From Anaerolineaceae bacterium (lineage in GTDB: Bacteria > Planctomycetota > Phycisphaerae > FEN-1346 > JAACEH01): a stretch of DNA of 10,076 bases. Of this stretch, positions 5,253 to 10,076 are shown one piece after another. The position numbers and the translations under genes were made by a program. The notes below the pieces were generated by a model. The model was not told the origin of the DNA. It did no database searches and saw only the letters and a program-made list of their open reading frames with translations. The number at the start of each line of letters is the position of its first letter. Position 1 is the stretch's first letter. Location: contig JAACEH010000038.1 of assembly GCA_011682595.1 (NCBI GenBank), forward strand, positions 1 through 10,076, in the 5' to 3' direction.

Positions 5253-5696
5253 ATGGGGGACGTCGCCGTCATGACTTCGGTTAACCCGATGCAATTCAGC
5301 CCGGGTGGTGAGCGTCGGCAGTTTCGCCGCTTTCCAATGAGCATTCCTGTGAAAGCCAAACGGGATGACCTGGCCGCCGGCCAGGTGGCCCGCCAGGGAG
5401 GCCGGCCGGAAGGAATCGTTAACATCGAGATAATGAACTTCTCGCTTGGTGGTATGCGCGGATCAAGTGGCGTCGCGCTCCGCCAGGGAGAAGCACTGAC
5501 GGTTTGCATGCCGCCCTTCGGCACGCGGCCCGAGGTCAACGTTACCGGACGAGTGACCCGCTGCCAGAGACTCGAAACCAGATTTGACGTGGGCATAGAA
5601 TTCTGCCAGACCCGCAGCGCGCCGCACAACTCGCCGTGGCTCCGTCTGCCGGAAATATTCTACATGGCCGGTCAGATGAAAGAGAAACACCAGTAA
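5253..5696 (+). CDS. PilZ-domain protein, second copy
   Basis: This is a second candidate c-di-GMP receptor. The frame is open from GTG 5196 (166 residues), but that start has no ribosome binding site. ATG 5253 (147 residues) has GAGG at 5243-5246 with a six-base spacer and is preferred; ATG 5271 is also possible. Counting from 5253, RxxxR is R22-Q-F-R-R26 and (D/N)xSxxG is N62-F-S64-L-G-G67. The closing strand VTGRVTRCQRLETRFDVGIEF closely resembles that of the first PilZ protein (GRVTRC.RLE), so the two may be paralogues from a tandem duplication. About 30 residues follow the domain. The gap from the first PilZ gene is about 270 bases. A terminator follows. Confidence 0.87.
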   Translation: MGDVAVMTSVNPMQFSPGGERRQFRRFPMSIPVKAKRDDLAAGQVARQGGRPEGIVNIEIMNFSLGGMRGSSGVALRQGEALTVCMPPFGTRPEVNVTGRVTRCQRLETRFDVGIEFCQTRSAPHNSPWLRLPEIFYMAGQMKEKHQ

Positions 5697-5726
5697 ATCG
5701 AAGGATCGGTTTACAAGTTCCAAGCG

Positions 5727-5766
5727 CAGGCGTCCGCAACCTCCGGGGTGTAGACGCCTGGTTTTT
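5727..5766 (+). terminator. Rho-independent terminator after the PilZ genes
   Basis: CAGGCGTC (5727-5734) pairs perfectly with GACGCCTG (5753-5760), an 8-bp stem with an 18-base loop, followed by GTTTTT. It lies 30 bases after the second PilZ stop and ends + strand transcription before the convergent gene at 5818. On the minus strand the hairpin is not followed by a T-run. Confidence 0.7.
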
Positions 5767-5817
5767 GGCTTCTTGCGGCCGCCCGCCCCGCCCCACTGCC
5801 GCAGCGGCGGATTGTGC

Positions 5818-7638
5818 CTACAATTGTCCGTTCAGAATCGCCATCAGAATCGACACATCGGCCGGCTCGGGGCCGCCGTTGGCGTCCAGGTCGAAGGCCT
5901 TGGCGTGAATTCCCGGTGGCGTGGGAGCGCCATTAAGACGGTTGATCAGCAAGGCCACGTCTGCCGGCTCGGGGCCGCCGTTGTCGTCCACGTCGCCCAG
6001 CAGGCGGCAGTGAAACGGCAGATCGACGATTGTGGCCGCTGCGGACAGGTCGCCCCGGCAGATGACCTCCAGGACCAGCGAGCCGTCTGTGCCCGCGGCA
6101 CGGTCGCTGCCCAGAATCAGTTTCTTCAGCTCCGTCGCGCCCGGCTGCACGTCAACCTGGCCCGGTCCGCTGCCGGCTTTCTTGCCGACCGTCACCGTAA
6201 CGGTGTTGTTGCCGTTGGGGTCGAGGACCGTCACCGTCAAAGCCACCCGGTGGCCCCCGTTGGCCAGTGATTGTGGTATGTTCTGGTAGACCCAGTCCAG
6301 GTCGTCCTCGGTGGCGACCGCGACGAGCGGTGCTCCGGCCTCGACAACCTGAAAAGTCGCCAGGGGGTCGCCGACCACGATGTTCTGCCACGACACCACG
6401 GGCAGACTGGCGTAGGCGGCTTCGGCGAATGTCCAGCCCTCAACGAGCATCCTCTGGTAGAGAATCTCGTTGTCGCCGACCGAGAAGGCGAACGGCTCCC
6501 AGGTGTGAGCCAGACCCAGGGTGCCGCCGATTCGAATCCAGTCGGCCACCTGGCCCTGATAGTCGTGAGGGTCGGCTGTCTCGCAATTCCGCCCGTTGAA
6601 ACTCTCGTAGGTGTTGAAGATGGCCCCCGGGGCAAGGTCGAAATCCAGTGTGTCGAGGATGTAAGTCTGAAGCGGCGCAGGTGTGTGATTGCGACCATAG
6701 CCGGCGTAGCCGATCACCTTCAGGGCGGAGGTCGTAACAAACAGGCTCGTCTCGTCGTAGTCAACGTTGAAACCCGCCGCCAGCAACATGTCCCGGGTTT
6801 GGGGGAAGTCCTCACCCTGGCTGTACAGGTCCGAGTCGTCGTGTACGTTCACGCCGTCGCGATCGATCACCACTGTCGTTTCGTTCCTGTTGACGGCAAT
6901 GGTGCCGCTGCGGTTCAGGGCTGCAATCGCCTCTTCGGCCGTGTAGCCGGTCAGTCGCGTCACCAGGTAGATGTCGCCCGGGGTCAGCCTGGCCGACGGC
7001 GCCCCGCCGGAACTCTGCCAGCCGCCGTCGGTCCAATCCCACGAAAACGTCTTGGGCAGGAGGGCGTTGTTGCGGCTGAAAGTGTCGATGCGGTCCGTGC
7101 CGGCGTGATAAGGGTTGCGGACGTGGTTGTTGGCTATATGGCCCGGCAGGGGACTGCCGCCGGCGGTCAGGTCCTGGTGCAGCAGAACCAGGTCCGAGTC
7201 CACGCTGGCTGCATCGTACTTGCCCGCACCGTACTCGGCACCCAGGATGAGCGGGTTGTCTCCTATGCCCGGGTCGTCGAAATCGTCGATTCGACGCGGC
7301 ACGCCCTTGGTCGTCACCAGGACGCGGACCCGTTTGTACAGCGGCTGGCCGTCGACGATGGTGTCACGCAGGTAGGTGTCGAGCGGCACTCGCAACTCGG
7401 CATCGAACGTCGCCCGGGTGATCGTCGCGGCAGATGAGCCCGTATACTCCCAGAGGTGGACCTGCGGCCCGTACATGGCCAGGTAGGCGTCTCGAATGGC
7501 CTGAGAATCGGCGCTGTCGGTGTTGACGATCAGCAGGACATTGTCCGGCGTGATCTGACCCGAGAGGGACGATCCCGCTGCCGCTGACAGAACGGTTGCC
7601 AGGGCCAGGGCACGCAGCAAATGCAATTTCACACGCAC
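5818..7638 (-). CDS. Secreted TIGR03790-family protein with C-terminal dockerin-like repeats
   Basis: This 606-residue exported protein has a signal peptide at residues 1-27 (basic start, then a hydrophobic LLRALALATVLSAAAG core). The body resembles the uncharacterised TIGR03790 family: TPDNVLLIVNTDSADSQAIRD near the mature N terminus, VRVLVTTKGVPRRI (about 103-116), VIGYAGYGRNH (about 309-319), GAIFNTYESFNGRN (about 337-350), HTWEPF (about 378) and VVGDPLATF (about 420-428). Residues 548-568 and 582-602 form two 34-residue-spaced dockerin-like calcium-loop repeats (GDVDDNGGPEPADVALLIN / FDLDANGGPEPADVSILMA). TIGR03790 is known to occur mainly in genomes with exosortase sorting systems; its function is unknown. 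The start is GTG 7638, but GTG 7632 has better-spaced AAAGG. It is transcribed alone from a sigma-70-type promoter. Confidence 0.82.
   Translation of the reverse strand: MRVKLHLLRALALATVLSAAAGSSLSGQITPDNVLLIVNTDSADSQAIRDAYLAMYGPQVHLWEYTGSSAATITRATFDAELRVPLDTYLRDTIVDGQPLYKRVRVLVTTKGVPRRIDDFDDPGIGDNPLILGAEYGAGKYDAASVDSDLVLLHQDLTAGGSPLPGHIANNHVRNPYHAGTDRIDTFSRNNALLPKTFSWDWTDGGWQSSGGAPSARLTPGDIYLVTRLTGYTAEEAIAALNRSGTIAVNRNETTVVIDRDGVNVHDDSDLYSQGEDFPQTRDMLLAAGFNVDYDETSLFVTTSALKVIGYAGYGRNHTPAPLQTYILDTLDFDLAPGAIFNTYESFNGRNCETADPHDYQGQVADWIRIGGTLGLAHTWEPFAFSVGDNEILYQRMLVEGWTFAEAAYASLPVVSWQNIVVGDPLATFQVVEAGAPLVAVATEDDLDWVYQNIPQSLANGGHRVALTVTVLDPNGNNTVTVTVGKKAGSGPGQVDVQPGATELKKLILGSDRAAGTDGSLVLEVICRGDLSAAATIVDLPFHCRLLGDVDDNGGPEPADVALLINRLNGAPTPPGIHAKAFDLDANGGPEPADVSILMAILNGQL
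5861..5982. repeat. Direct repeat encoding the two dockerin-like loops
   Basis: A 20-base identical segment occurs at 5861-5880 and 5963-5982, 102 bases (34 codons) apart inside the minus-strand gene. It encodes the shared NGGPEPAD part of the two calcium-loop-like repeats. The nucleotide identity suggests recent duplication or gene conversion within the C-terminal domain. Confidence 0.75.
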
Positions 7639-7665
7639 AGCCTTTCCGCAGCGACTCCTTAGCAG

Positions 7666-7715
7666 GGCCGGTCTTATTCATAGCCCCCTCCGCCGACCAA
7701 GGCGGGAGACCGGCC
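7666..7715. repeat. Nested inverted repeat in the leader of the TIGR03790-like gene
   Basis: GGCCGGTCT (7666-7674) and AGACCGGCC (7707-7715) form a perfect 9-bp stem. Inside it CCGCC (7690-7694) pairs with GGCGG (7701-7705) around a six-base loop. It lies in the roughly 120-base 5' leader of the minus-strand gene and covers the strong ribosome binding site of a possible upstream ORF starting at 7681. It could affect translation or mRNA stability. Confidence 0.55.
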
Positions 7716-7766
7716 TGTAAGCCCAAGCACAAGACAACGCTCCCTGCATGCCCACCAAGCACCTTA

Positions 7767-7795
7767 AGTATAGCCTGATAAAGCATCTCGGTCAA
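7767..7795 (-). promoter_or_regulatory. Sigma-70-type promoter of the TIGR03790-like gene
   Basis: On the minus strand TTGACC (7795-7790), 17 bases, TATACT (7772-7767). Both boxes match five of six consensus positions at ideal spacing. Transcription would begin near 7760, leaving a leader of about 120 bases before the GTG start at 7638. Confidence 0.7.
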
Positions 7796-7834
7796 ACGGA
7801 TTGAAGGCCATTACTGGCCCGGAAACAGCCTTTG

Positions 7835-7863
7835 TTGACCGGCACAGGTCTTGCTGATACACT
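7835..7863 (+). promoter_or_regulatory. Sigma-70-type promoter of the small membrane protein gene
   Basis: TTGACC (7835-7840), 17 bases, TACACT (7858-7863). It is divergent from the minus-strand promoter, with the two -35 boxes about 40 bases apart, so a regulator bound between them could act on both genes. Confidence 0.55.
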
Positions 7864-7920
7864 TGGTGTAGCTGGGGGAGCGGCAACGGTGCAGCCGGAC
7901 GGCAAAAGAAGGGATCACCC

Positions 7921-8202
7921 ATGGGGAAGTTCCTGGCCTGGACCTGTCTGACCATTGGCCTGCTGATGGTTGCGGTCAGCGTCCTGCAAGCCTGCATACT
8001 GGTCGGCAACGGCCAGTGGACGGCCGCCTACGTCAAGCTCGCTTTCCACGCGATCAAGAGCGCCCTGGGCGTGGCCCTGGTGGTATTCGGATACCGGCGG
8101 CTGAAATGGGCCCGTGCCAGGGAGGCCTACTACGAGGCGGTCGGCGGGCCACCCGGCAGCGAGGAAGAGCCGGACTGGGACGAACTGCACCACGACGACT
8201 GA
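7921..8202 (+). CDS. Small two-helix membrane protein, function unknown
   Basis: This 93-residue protein is unrecognised. Two hydrophobic helices are seen, about residues 4-28 and 36-58, followed by a basic stretch (YRRLKWARAREAYYE) and an acidic tail ending EEEPDWDELHHDD. By the positive-inside rule the C-terminal tail is probably cytoplasmic. ATG 7921 has AAGG at 7909-7912 with an eight-base spacer and a promoter at 7835. It appears to be a single-gene unit, divergent from the exported protein gene. No domain or catalytic residue is evident. Confidence 0.75.
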   Translation: MGKFLAWTCLTIGLLMVAVSVLQACILVGNGQWTAAYVKLAFHAIKSALGVALVVFGYRRLKWARAREAYYEAVGGPPGSEEEPDWDELHHDD

Positions 8203-8220
8203 GTGGCCTGACGTATGTTT

Positions 8221-8274
8221 TGCGAGATTGGGTGCCATGGTCTGGCTGCAGGCCAGGCCATGATCGCTCTCGCA
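8221..8274. repeat. Long nested hairpin between the membrane protein gene and tRNA-Cys
   Basis: The outer arms TGCGAGA (8221-8227) and TCTCGCA (8268-8274) are perfect 7-bp complements. The inner arms CATGGTCTGGC (8236-8246) and GCCAGGCCATG (8252-8262) form an 11-bp stem with one G-U pair and a five-base loop. No T-run follows on either strand, so it is not a canonical intrinsic terminator. It might be a factor-assisted terminator for the upstream gene, an mRNA-stabilising 3' structure, or part of a small RNA. Confidence 0.55.
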
Positions 8275-8325
8275 CACGCGACAAGACTTATGTGATCCCG
8301 CTCAGTGTCCGGGCGACCTTTGCCC

Positions 8326-8354
8326 TTGAAAGTCGGGGGCTTATCGCCTAGAAT
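8326..8354 (+). promoter_or_regulatory. Sigma-70 promoter of tRNA-Cys
   Basis: TTGAAA (8326-8331), 17 bases, TAGAAT (8349-8354). Each box has five of six consensus bases, the spacing is ideal, and it lies about 45 bases before the mature tRNA 5' end. Confidence 0.75.
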
Positions 8355-8399
8355 TGCCGCGACGAGTTGGCCCAGGGGCCCGCAAGCCCCGCCCCGCGA

Positions 8400-8475
8400 G
8401 GCGCCGTAGCCAAATTGGTAAGGCAACGGATTGCAAATCCGTGATCTACCGGTTCGAGTCCGGTCGGCGCCTCCA
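8400..8475 (+). tRNA. tRNA-Cys (anticodon GCA), CCA encoded
   Basis: A complete cloverleaf is present. The acceptor stem is GGCGCCG (8400-8406) with CGGCGCC (8465-8471). The D arm GCC/GGC encloses AAATTGGTAA. The anticodon stem is ACGGA/TCCGT around TTGCAAA, with anticodon GCA at 8433-8435. The variable loop GATCT is five bases, and the T arm is ACCGG-TTCGAGT-CCGGT. The discriminator is T8472, the U73 expected for cysteine tRNA, and CCA is encoded at 8473-8475. It has its own promoter, and a T-rich run right after CCA probably ends transcription. Confidence 0.97.
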
Positions 8476-8490
8476 TTTTTTATTTTTTCT
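8476..8490 (+). terminator. T-rich tract directly after tRNA-Cys
   Basis: Two runs of T interrupted by an A follow immediately after the encoded CCA. With the GC-rich acceptor/T-arm structure just before it, this could act as the termination site of the tRNA transcript. No separate hairpin is seen. Confidence 0.4.
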
Positions 8491-8536
8491 TACCCCTTGC
8501 CGGGCGACTTCCGCCCTCCTTTCCCTCTATAGCATA

Positions 8537-8565
8537 TTGACCTCGCACGGAGCCTGACGTAGACT
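8537..8565 (+). promoter_or_regulatory. Sigma-70-type promoter of the Cys-rich small protein gene
   Basis: TTGACC (8537-8542), 17 bases, TAGACT (8560-8565). Transcription would start near 8572, giving a leader of about 60 bases to ATG 8635. Confidence 0.6.
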
Positions 8566-8634
8566 TCACCCGTGGCAGCAAGTCGCTTCCTGCCTTGGAA
8601 TGTTGTGCAGCGGGAGATTAAGGAGACTGAAACG

Positions 8635-8805
8635 ATGACCGAATGCGGAGCCGGACACGACCAGCACCTGTGCCAGTTGATTGCCACCAACGAGCCGCTG
8701 GACTCGATCAAGGACCTGGTCAAAGACGCCAAGTTCATCTGTGCCAACTGCAAGCGTGTGGCCAGCAGCGACAGCAACCTCTGCAACTCCCAGCCGCTGG
8801 ACTGA
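8635..8805 (+). CDS. Small Cys-rich protein, probable zinc-ribbon-like fold
   Basis: This 56-residue protein starts at ATG 8635 with TAAGGAG (8619-8625) nine bases upstream; the open frame extends to GTG 8572, but that lies about at the transcription start. The N-terminal part has C4, H8, H11 and C13 (MTECGAGHDQHLCQLI). A helix (DSIKDLVKDAK) leads to FICANCKRVASSDSNLC, with C36-x2-C39 and C50. This arrangement suggests a metal site using the C36/C39 pair plus C50 and possibly one N-terminal ligand. I recall similar short proteins with an ICxxCgRvA...LC pattern in diverse bacteria, all of unknown function. It has its own promoter and terminator, so it is a stand-alone unit. Confidence 0.78.
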   Translation: MTECGAGHDQHLCQLIATNEPLDSIKDLVKDAKFICANCKRVASSDSNLCNSQPLD

Positions 8806-8841
8806 TCGGACGGAGCCAACAGGTCGACCCACACATTCATT

Positions 8842-8888
8842 GCGACGGTCACGAGCAAGAAAGCCCGTGGCCGTCGCCGCATTTTCTT
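8842..8888 (+). terminator. Rho-independent terminator after the Cys-rich protein gene
   Basis: GCGACGGTCACG (8842-8853) pairs with CGTGGCCGTCGC (8866-8877), twelve pairs with one G-U, and a 12-base loop. ATTTTCTTCT follows from 8881. It lies about 36 bases after the stop. Confidence 0.7.
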
Positions 8889-9030
8889 CTGCCGCCGGCC
8901 TCTTCCACCCACTATGATATCCAGGCATGCTTCTGTGCTTCAGAAGCCCGGCACCCGACGGGTCGCCATGAAGTGAAGTTTTGCCTGAAACTGGCGGGGT
9001 GGCATGGCCCGCGGACCGGGAGATGTGCGA

Positions 9031-9300
9031 ATGAATCGAACGTCTCGGACCAGGACCGTCTTCGAGGAAATCCCGGGCGTCGGGCCGAACCTCGCCCAGG
9101 ATCTGCTTGACCTGGGATACCAGGGGCTTGACGAATTGAAGGGCCAGAGTCCGGAGGCGATGTTTGAGCGGCTATGCGAATTGCGCAACCAAAAAATCGA
9201 CCGTTGCGTGCTCTATGTGTTCCGCTGCGCGGTCTACTACGCCGGCACGCCCTGTCCTGACCCGAACAAACTCAAGTGGTGGAACTGGAAGGATGGCTGA
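9031..9300 (+). CDS. Helix-hairpin-helix protein, Cdd1 'pathogenicity locus' family
   Basis: This 89-residue protein matches the Cdd1 family (PF11731-like). It has an HhH-type turn IPGVG at residues 14-18 followed by LAQDLLDLGYQGLDELKG, then the hallmark DRCVLYVFRCAVYYA (57-71) and the ending LKWWNWKDG. HhH elements usually bind the DNA backbone non-specifically; the cellular role of this family is unknown despite its name. Cysteines at 49, 59, 66 and 75 could form a metal or redox site. ATG 9031 was preferred for GGGAG at 9018-9022; in-frame ATG 9004 would add nine residues but has only a GGGGTGG upstream. It is separated from the previous gene by a terminator, and its own promoter is unclear (TATGAT at 8913 lacks a -35). 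Confidence 0.85.
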   Translation: MNRTSRTRTVFEEIPGVGPNLAQDLLDLGYQGLDELKGQSPEAMFERLCELRNQKIDRCVLYVFRCAVYYAGTPCPDPNKLKWWNWKDG

Positions 9301-9407
9301 CAGCGTGTCGCCATGAGCCCGCAGGTCAGGTCAACCATCTTGTTCATCATCATCGCAAGGAGTTGTAGAACTGTCTCGGCGGGTGGCCGGGCTGTTTGAA
9401 TGTGTGG

Positions 9408-9436
9408 CACGGCGGGTCTTGGCCCGCCGTGTTCTT
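9408..9436 (+). terminator. Probable Rho-independent terminator after the HhH gene
   Basis: CACGGCGGG (9408-9416) and CCCGCCGTG (9423-9431) form a perfect 9-bp stem with loop TCTTGG, followed by the weak T-tract TTCTTCC. It lies about 107 bases after the HhH stop and before the ribH promoter. Confidence 0.6.
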
Positions 9437-9483
9437 CCACAACAAAGACGGCTCCCTCTGTGTATCAGGCCGAGCAAAAGACC

Positions 9484-9511
9484 TTGAACGTGGCCGGGTT
9501 TTGGCTATACT
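9484..9511 (+). promoter_or_regulatory. Sigma-70 promoter of ribH
   Basis: TTGAAC (9484-9489), 16 bases, TATACT (9506-9511). The start site would be near 9518, about 45 bases before the ribH ATG. That leader is too short for an FMN riboswitch, and none of its conserved segments is seen upstream. Confidence 0.65.
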
Positions 9512-9562
9512 GTGGGTCTGGCCGGTTCGCCGCCGGCTGGCTCTTATGAAGGAGGAACGGGT

Positions 9563-10030
9563 ATGGCCAATATGCATCAGGGCGATCTGGTCGCCAAAAA
9601 GGGCCAAAGGTTCGCTATCGTCGTCTCACGGTTCAACGAATTCATCAGCTCAAAGCTACTGGCCGGGGCGGTCGACGTGCTGACCCGTCACGGCGTGGCC
9701 GAAGGCGCCATCGACATTGCCTGGACGCCGGGCAGCTTCGAGATTCCGCTGGTCGCCCAGAAGATGGCCGCGAGCGGCAAGTACGCCGCCGTGATCTGCC
9801 TGGGGGCGGTCATTCGCGGCGGGACGCCGCACTTCGATTATATTGCCGCCGAGGTCTCCAAGGGCGTGGCTCAGGTGAGCCTCTCGAGCGGCGTGCCGGT
9901 GATTTTCGGTGTCATCACAACCGACACCATCGAGCAGGCCATCGAGCGGGCCGGAGCCAAGGCGGGCAACAAGGGCGGCGACGCGGCCCAGAGCGCCATC
10001 GAGATGGCCAACCTGCTCAAGCAGTTGTAG
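9563..10030 (+). CDS. ribH: 6,7-dimethyl-8-ribityllumazine synthase
   Basis: RibH condenses 5-amino-6-ribitylamino-uracil with 3,4-dihydroxy-2-butanone 4-phosphate, the penultimate step of riboflavin synthesis. The 155-residue length is typical. Seen in order: VSRFNEFIS (21-29, with aromatic F24 that stacks on the substrate), [13 protein letters not shown] (54-66), [16 protein letters not shown] (80-95, with catalytic His90), [10 protein letters not shown] (111-120) and [27 protein letters not shown] (Arg129 matches the phosphate-binding Arg). ATG 9563 was chosen for AAGGAGG at 9549-9555 with a seven-base spacer; the frame is open further upstream, but those codons overlap the promoter. In many bacteria nusB follows ribH; only 46 bases of sequence remain here, with no gene start seen in them. 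Confidence 0.97.
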   Translation: MANMHQGDLVAKKGQRFAIVVSRFNEFISSKLLAGAVDVLTRHGVAEGAIDIAWTPGSFEIPLVAQKMAASGKYAAVICLGAVIRGGTPHFDYIAAEVSKGVAQVSLSSGVPVIFGVITTDTIEQAIERAGAKAGNKGGDAAQSAIEMANLLKQL

Positions 10031-10076
10031 CCGTCGCTGAAAGGCAAGAGGATAATCGGGGCCGGCTCCCGGGCGC

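Noticed and set aside
5727..5760. Bidirectional terminator shared by the convergent PilZ and TIGR03790-like genes
   Set aside because: On the minus strand the hairpin is followed by CGCTTGG rather than a T-run, so only the + strand direction is supported.
6271..7437. Plus-strand open frame (388 codons) opposite the TIGR03790-like gene
   Set aside because: It is antisense to a gene with a signal peptide, family motifs and its own promoter; the protein looks like a Val/Arg/Gly shadow.
9301..9562. FMN riboswitch upstream of ribH
   Set aside because: The leader from the likely start site is only about 45 bases, and the conserved RFN segments are not visible anywhere in the interval.

Overview
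The window looks like chromosomal DNA of a high-GC, flagellated bacterium, most likely a member of the Planctomycetota (Phycisphaerae-like). The evidence is the flagellar gene order flhA-flhF-flhG-(small membrane protein)-fliA, a secreted TIGR03790-type protein with a planctomycete-style C-terminal dockerin-like tail, and several small proteins of environmental-bacterial type. The lineage is inferred from protein style and was not tested by a search. No insertion sequence, phage gene or CRISPR array was seen.

Region 1 (1-4265, + strand) is a flagellar export and regulation cluster. It holds the 3' end of flhA, flhF (SRP-like GTPase), flhG (MinD-like ATPase that partners FlhF), a two-helix membrane protein of unknown role, and a sigma-28 (FliA/WhiG) gene. 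FlhA/FlhF and FlhF/FlhG are joined by ATGA stop/start overlaps. flhF is broken by an apparent one-base frameshift just before its P-loop, and the break also forms an ATGA. After fliA comes a good FliA-type promoter, an intergenic region rich in possible RNA stems, and a gene for a highly charged, probably disordered protein. That protein is a candidate late flagellar product made by the sigma factor encoded just upstream.

Region 2 (4266-5766) holds two small PilZ-domain genes, candidate cyclic-di-GMP receptors. The first has a textbook sigma-54 (-24/-12) promoter with a 12-bp palindrome about 110 bp further upstream, as expected of an enhancer-dependent promoter. A Rho-independent terminator closes the second. 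With region 1 this suggests a motility module linking sigma-54, sigma-28 and c-di-GMP.

Region 3 (5818-8202) contains the large exported TIGR03790-like protein on the minus strand and a small two-helix membrane protein on the plus strand. They are read from divergent sigma-70-type promoters.

Region 4 (8221-10076) is housekeeping in character. It contains tRNA-Cys(GCA) with its own promoter, a 56-residue Cys-rich putative metal-binding protein with promoter and terminator, a helix-hairpin-helix protein of the Cdd1 'pathogenicity locus' family, and ribH (lumazine synthase) with promoter. The genes in regions 3 and 4 appear mostly to be single transcription units, in contrast with the flagellar operon.
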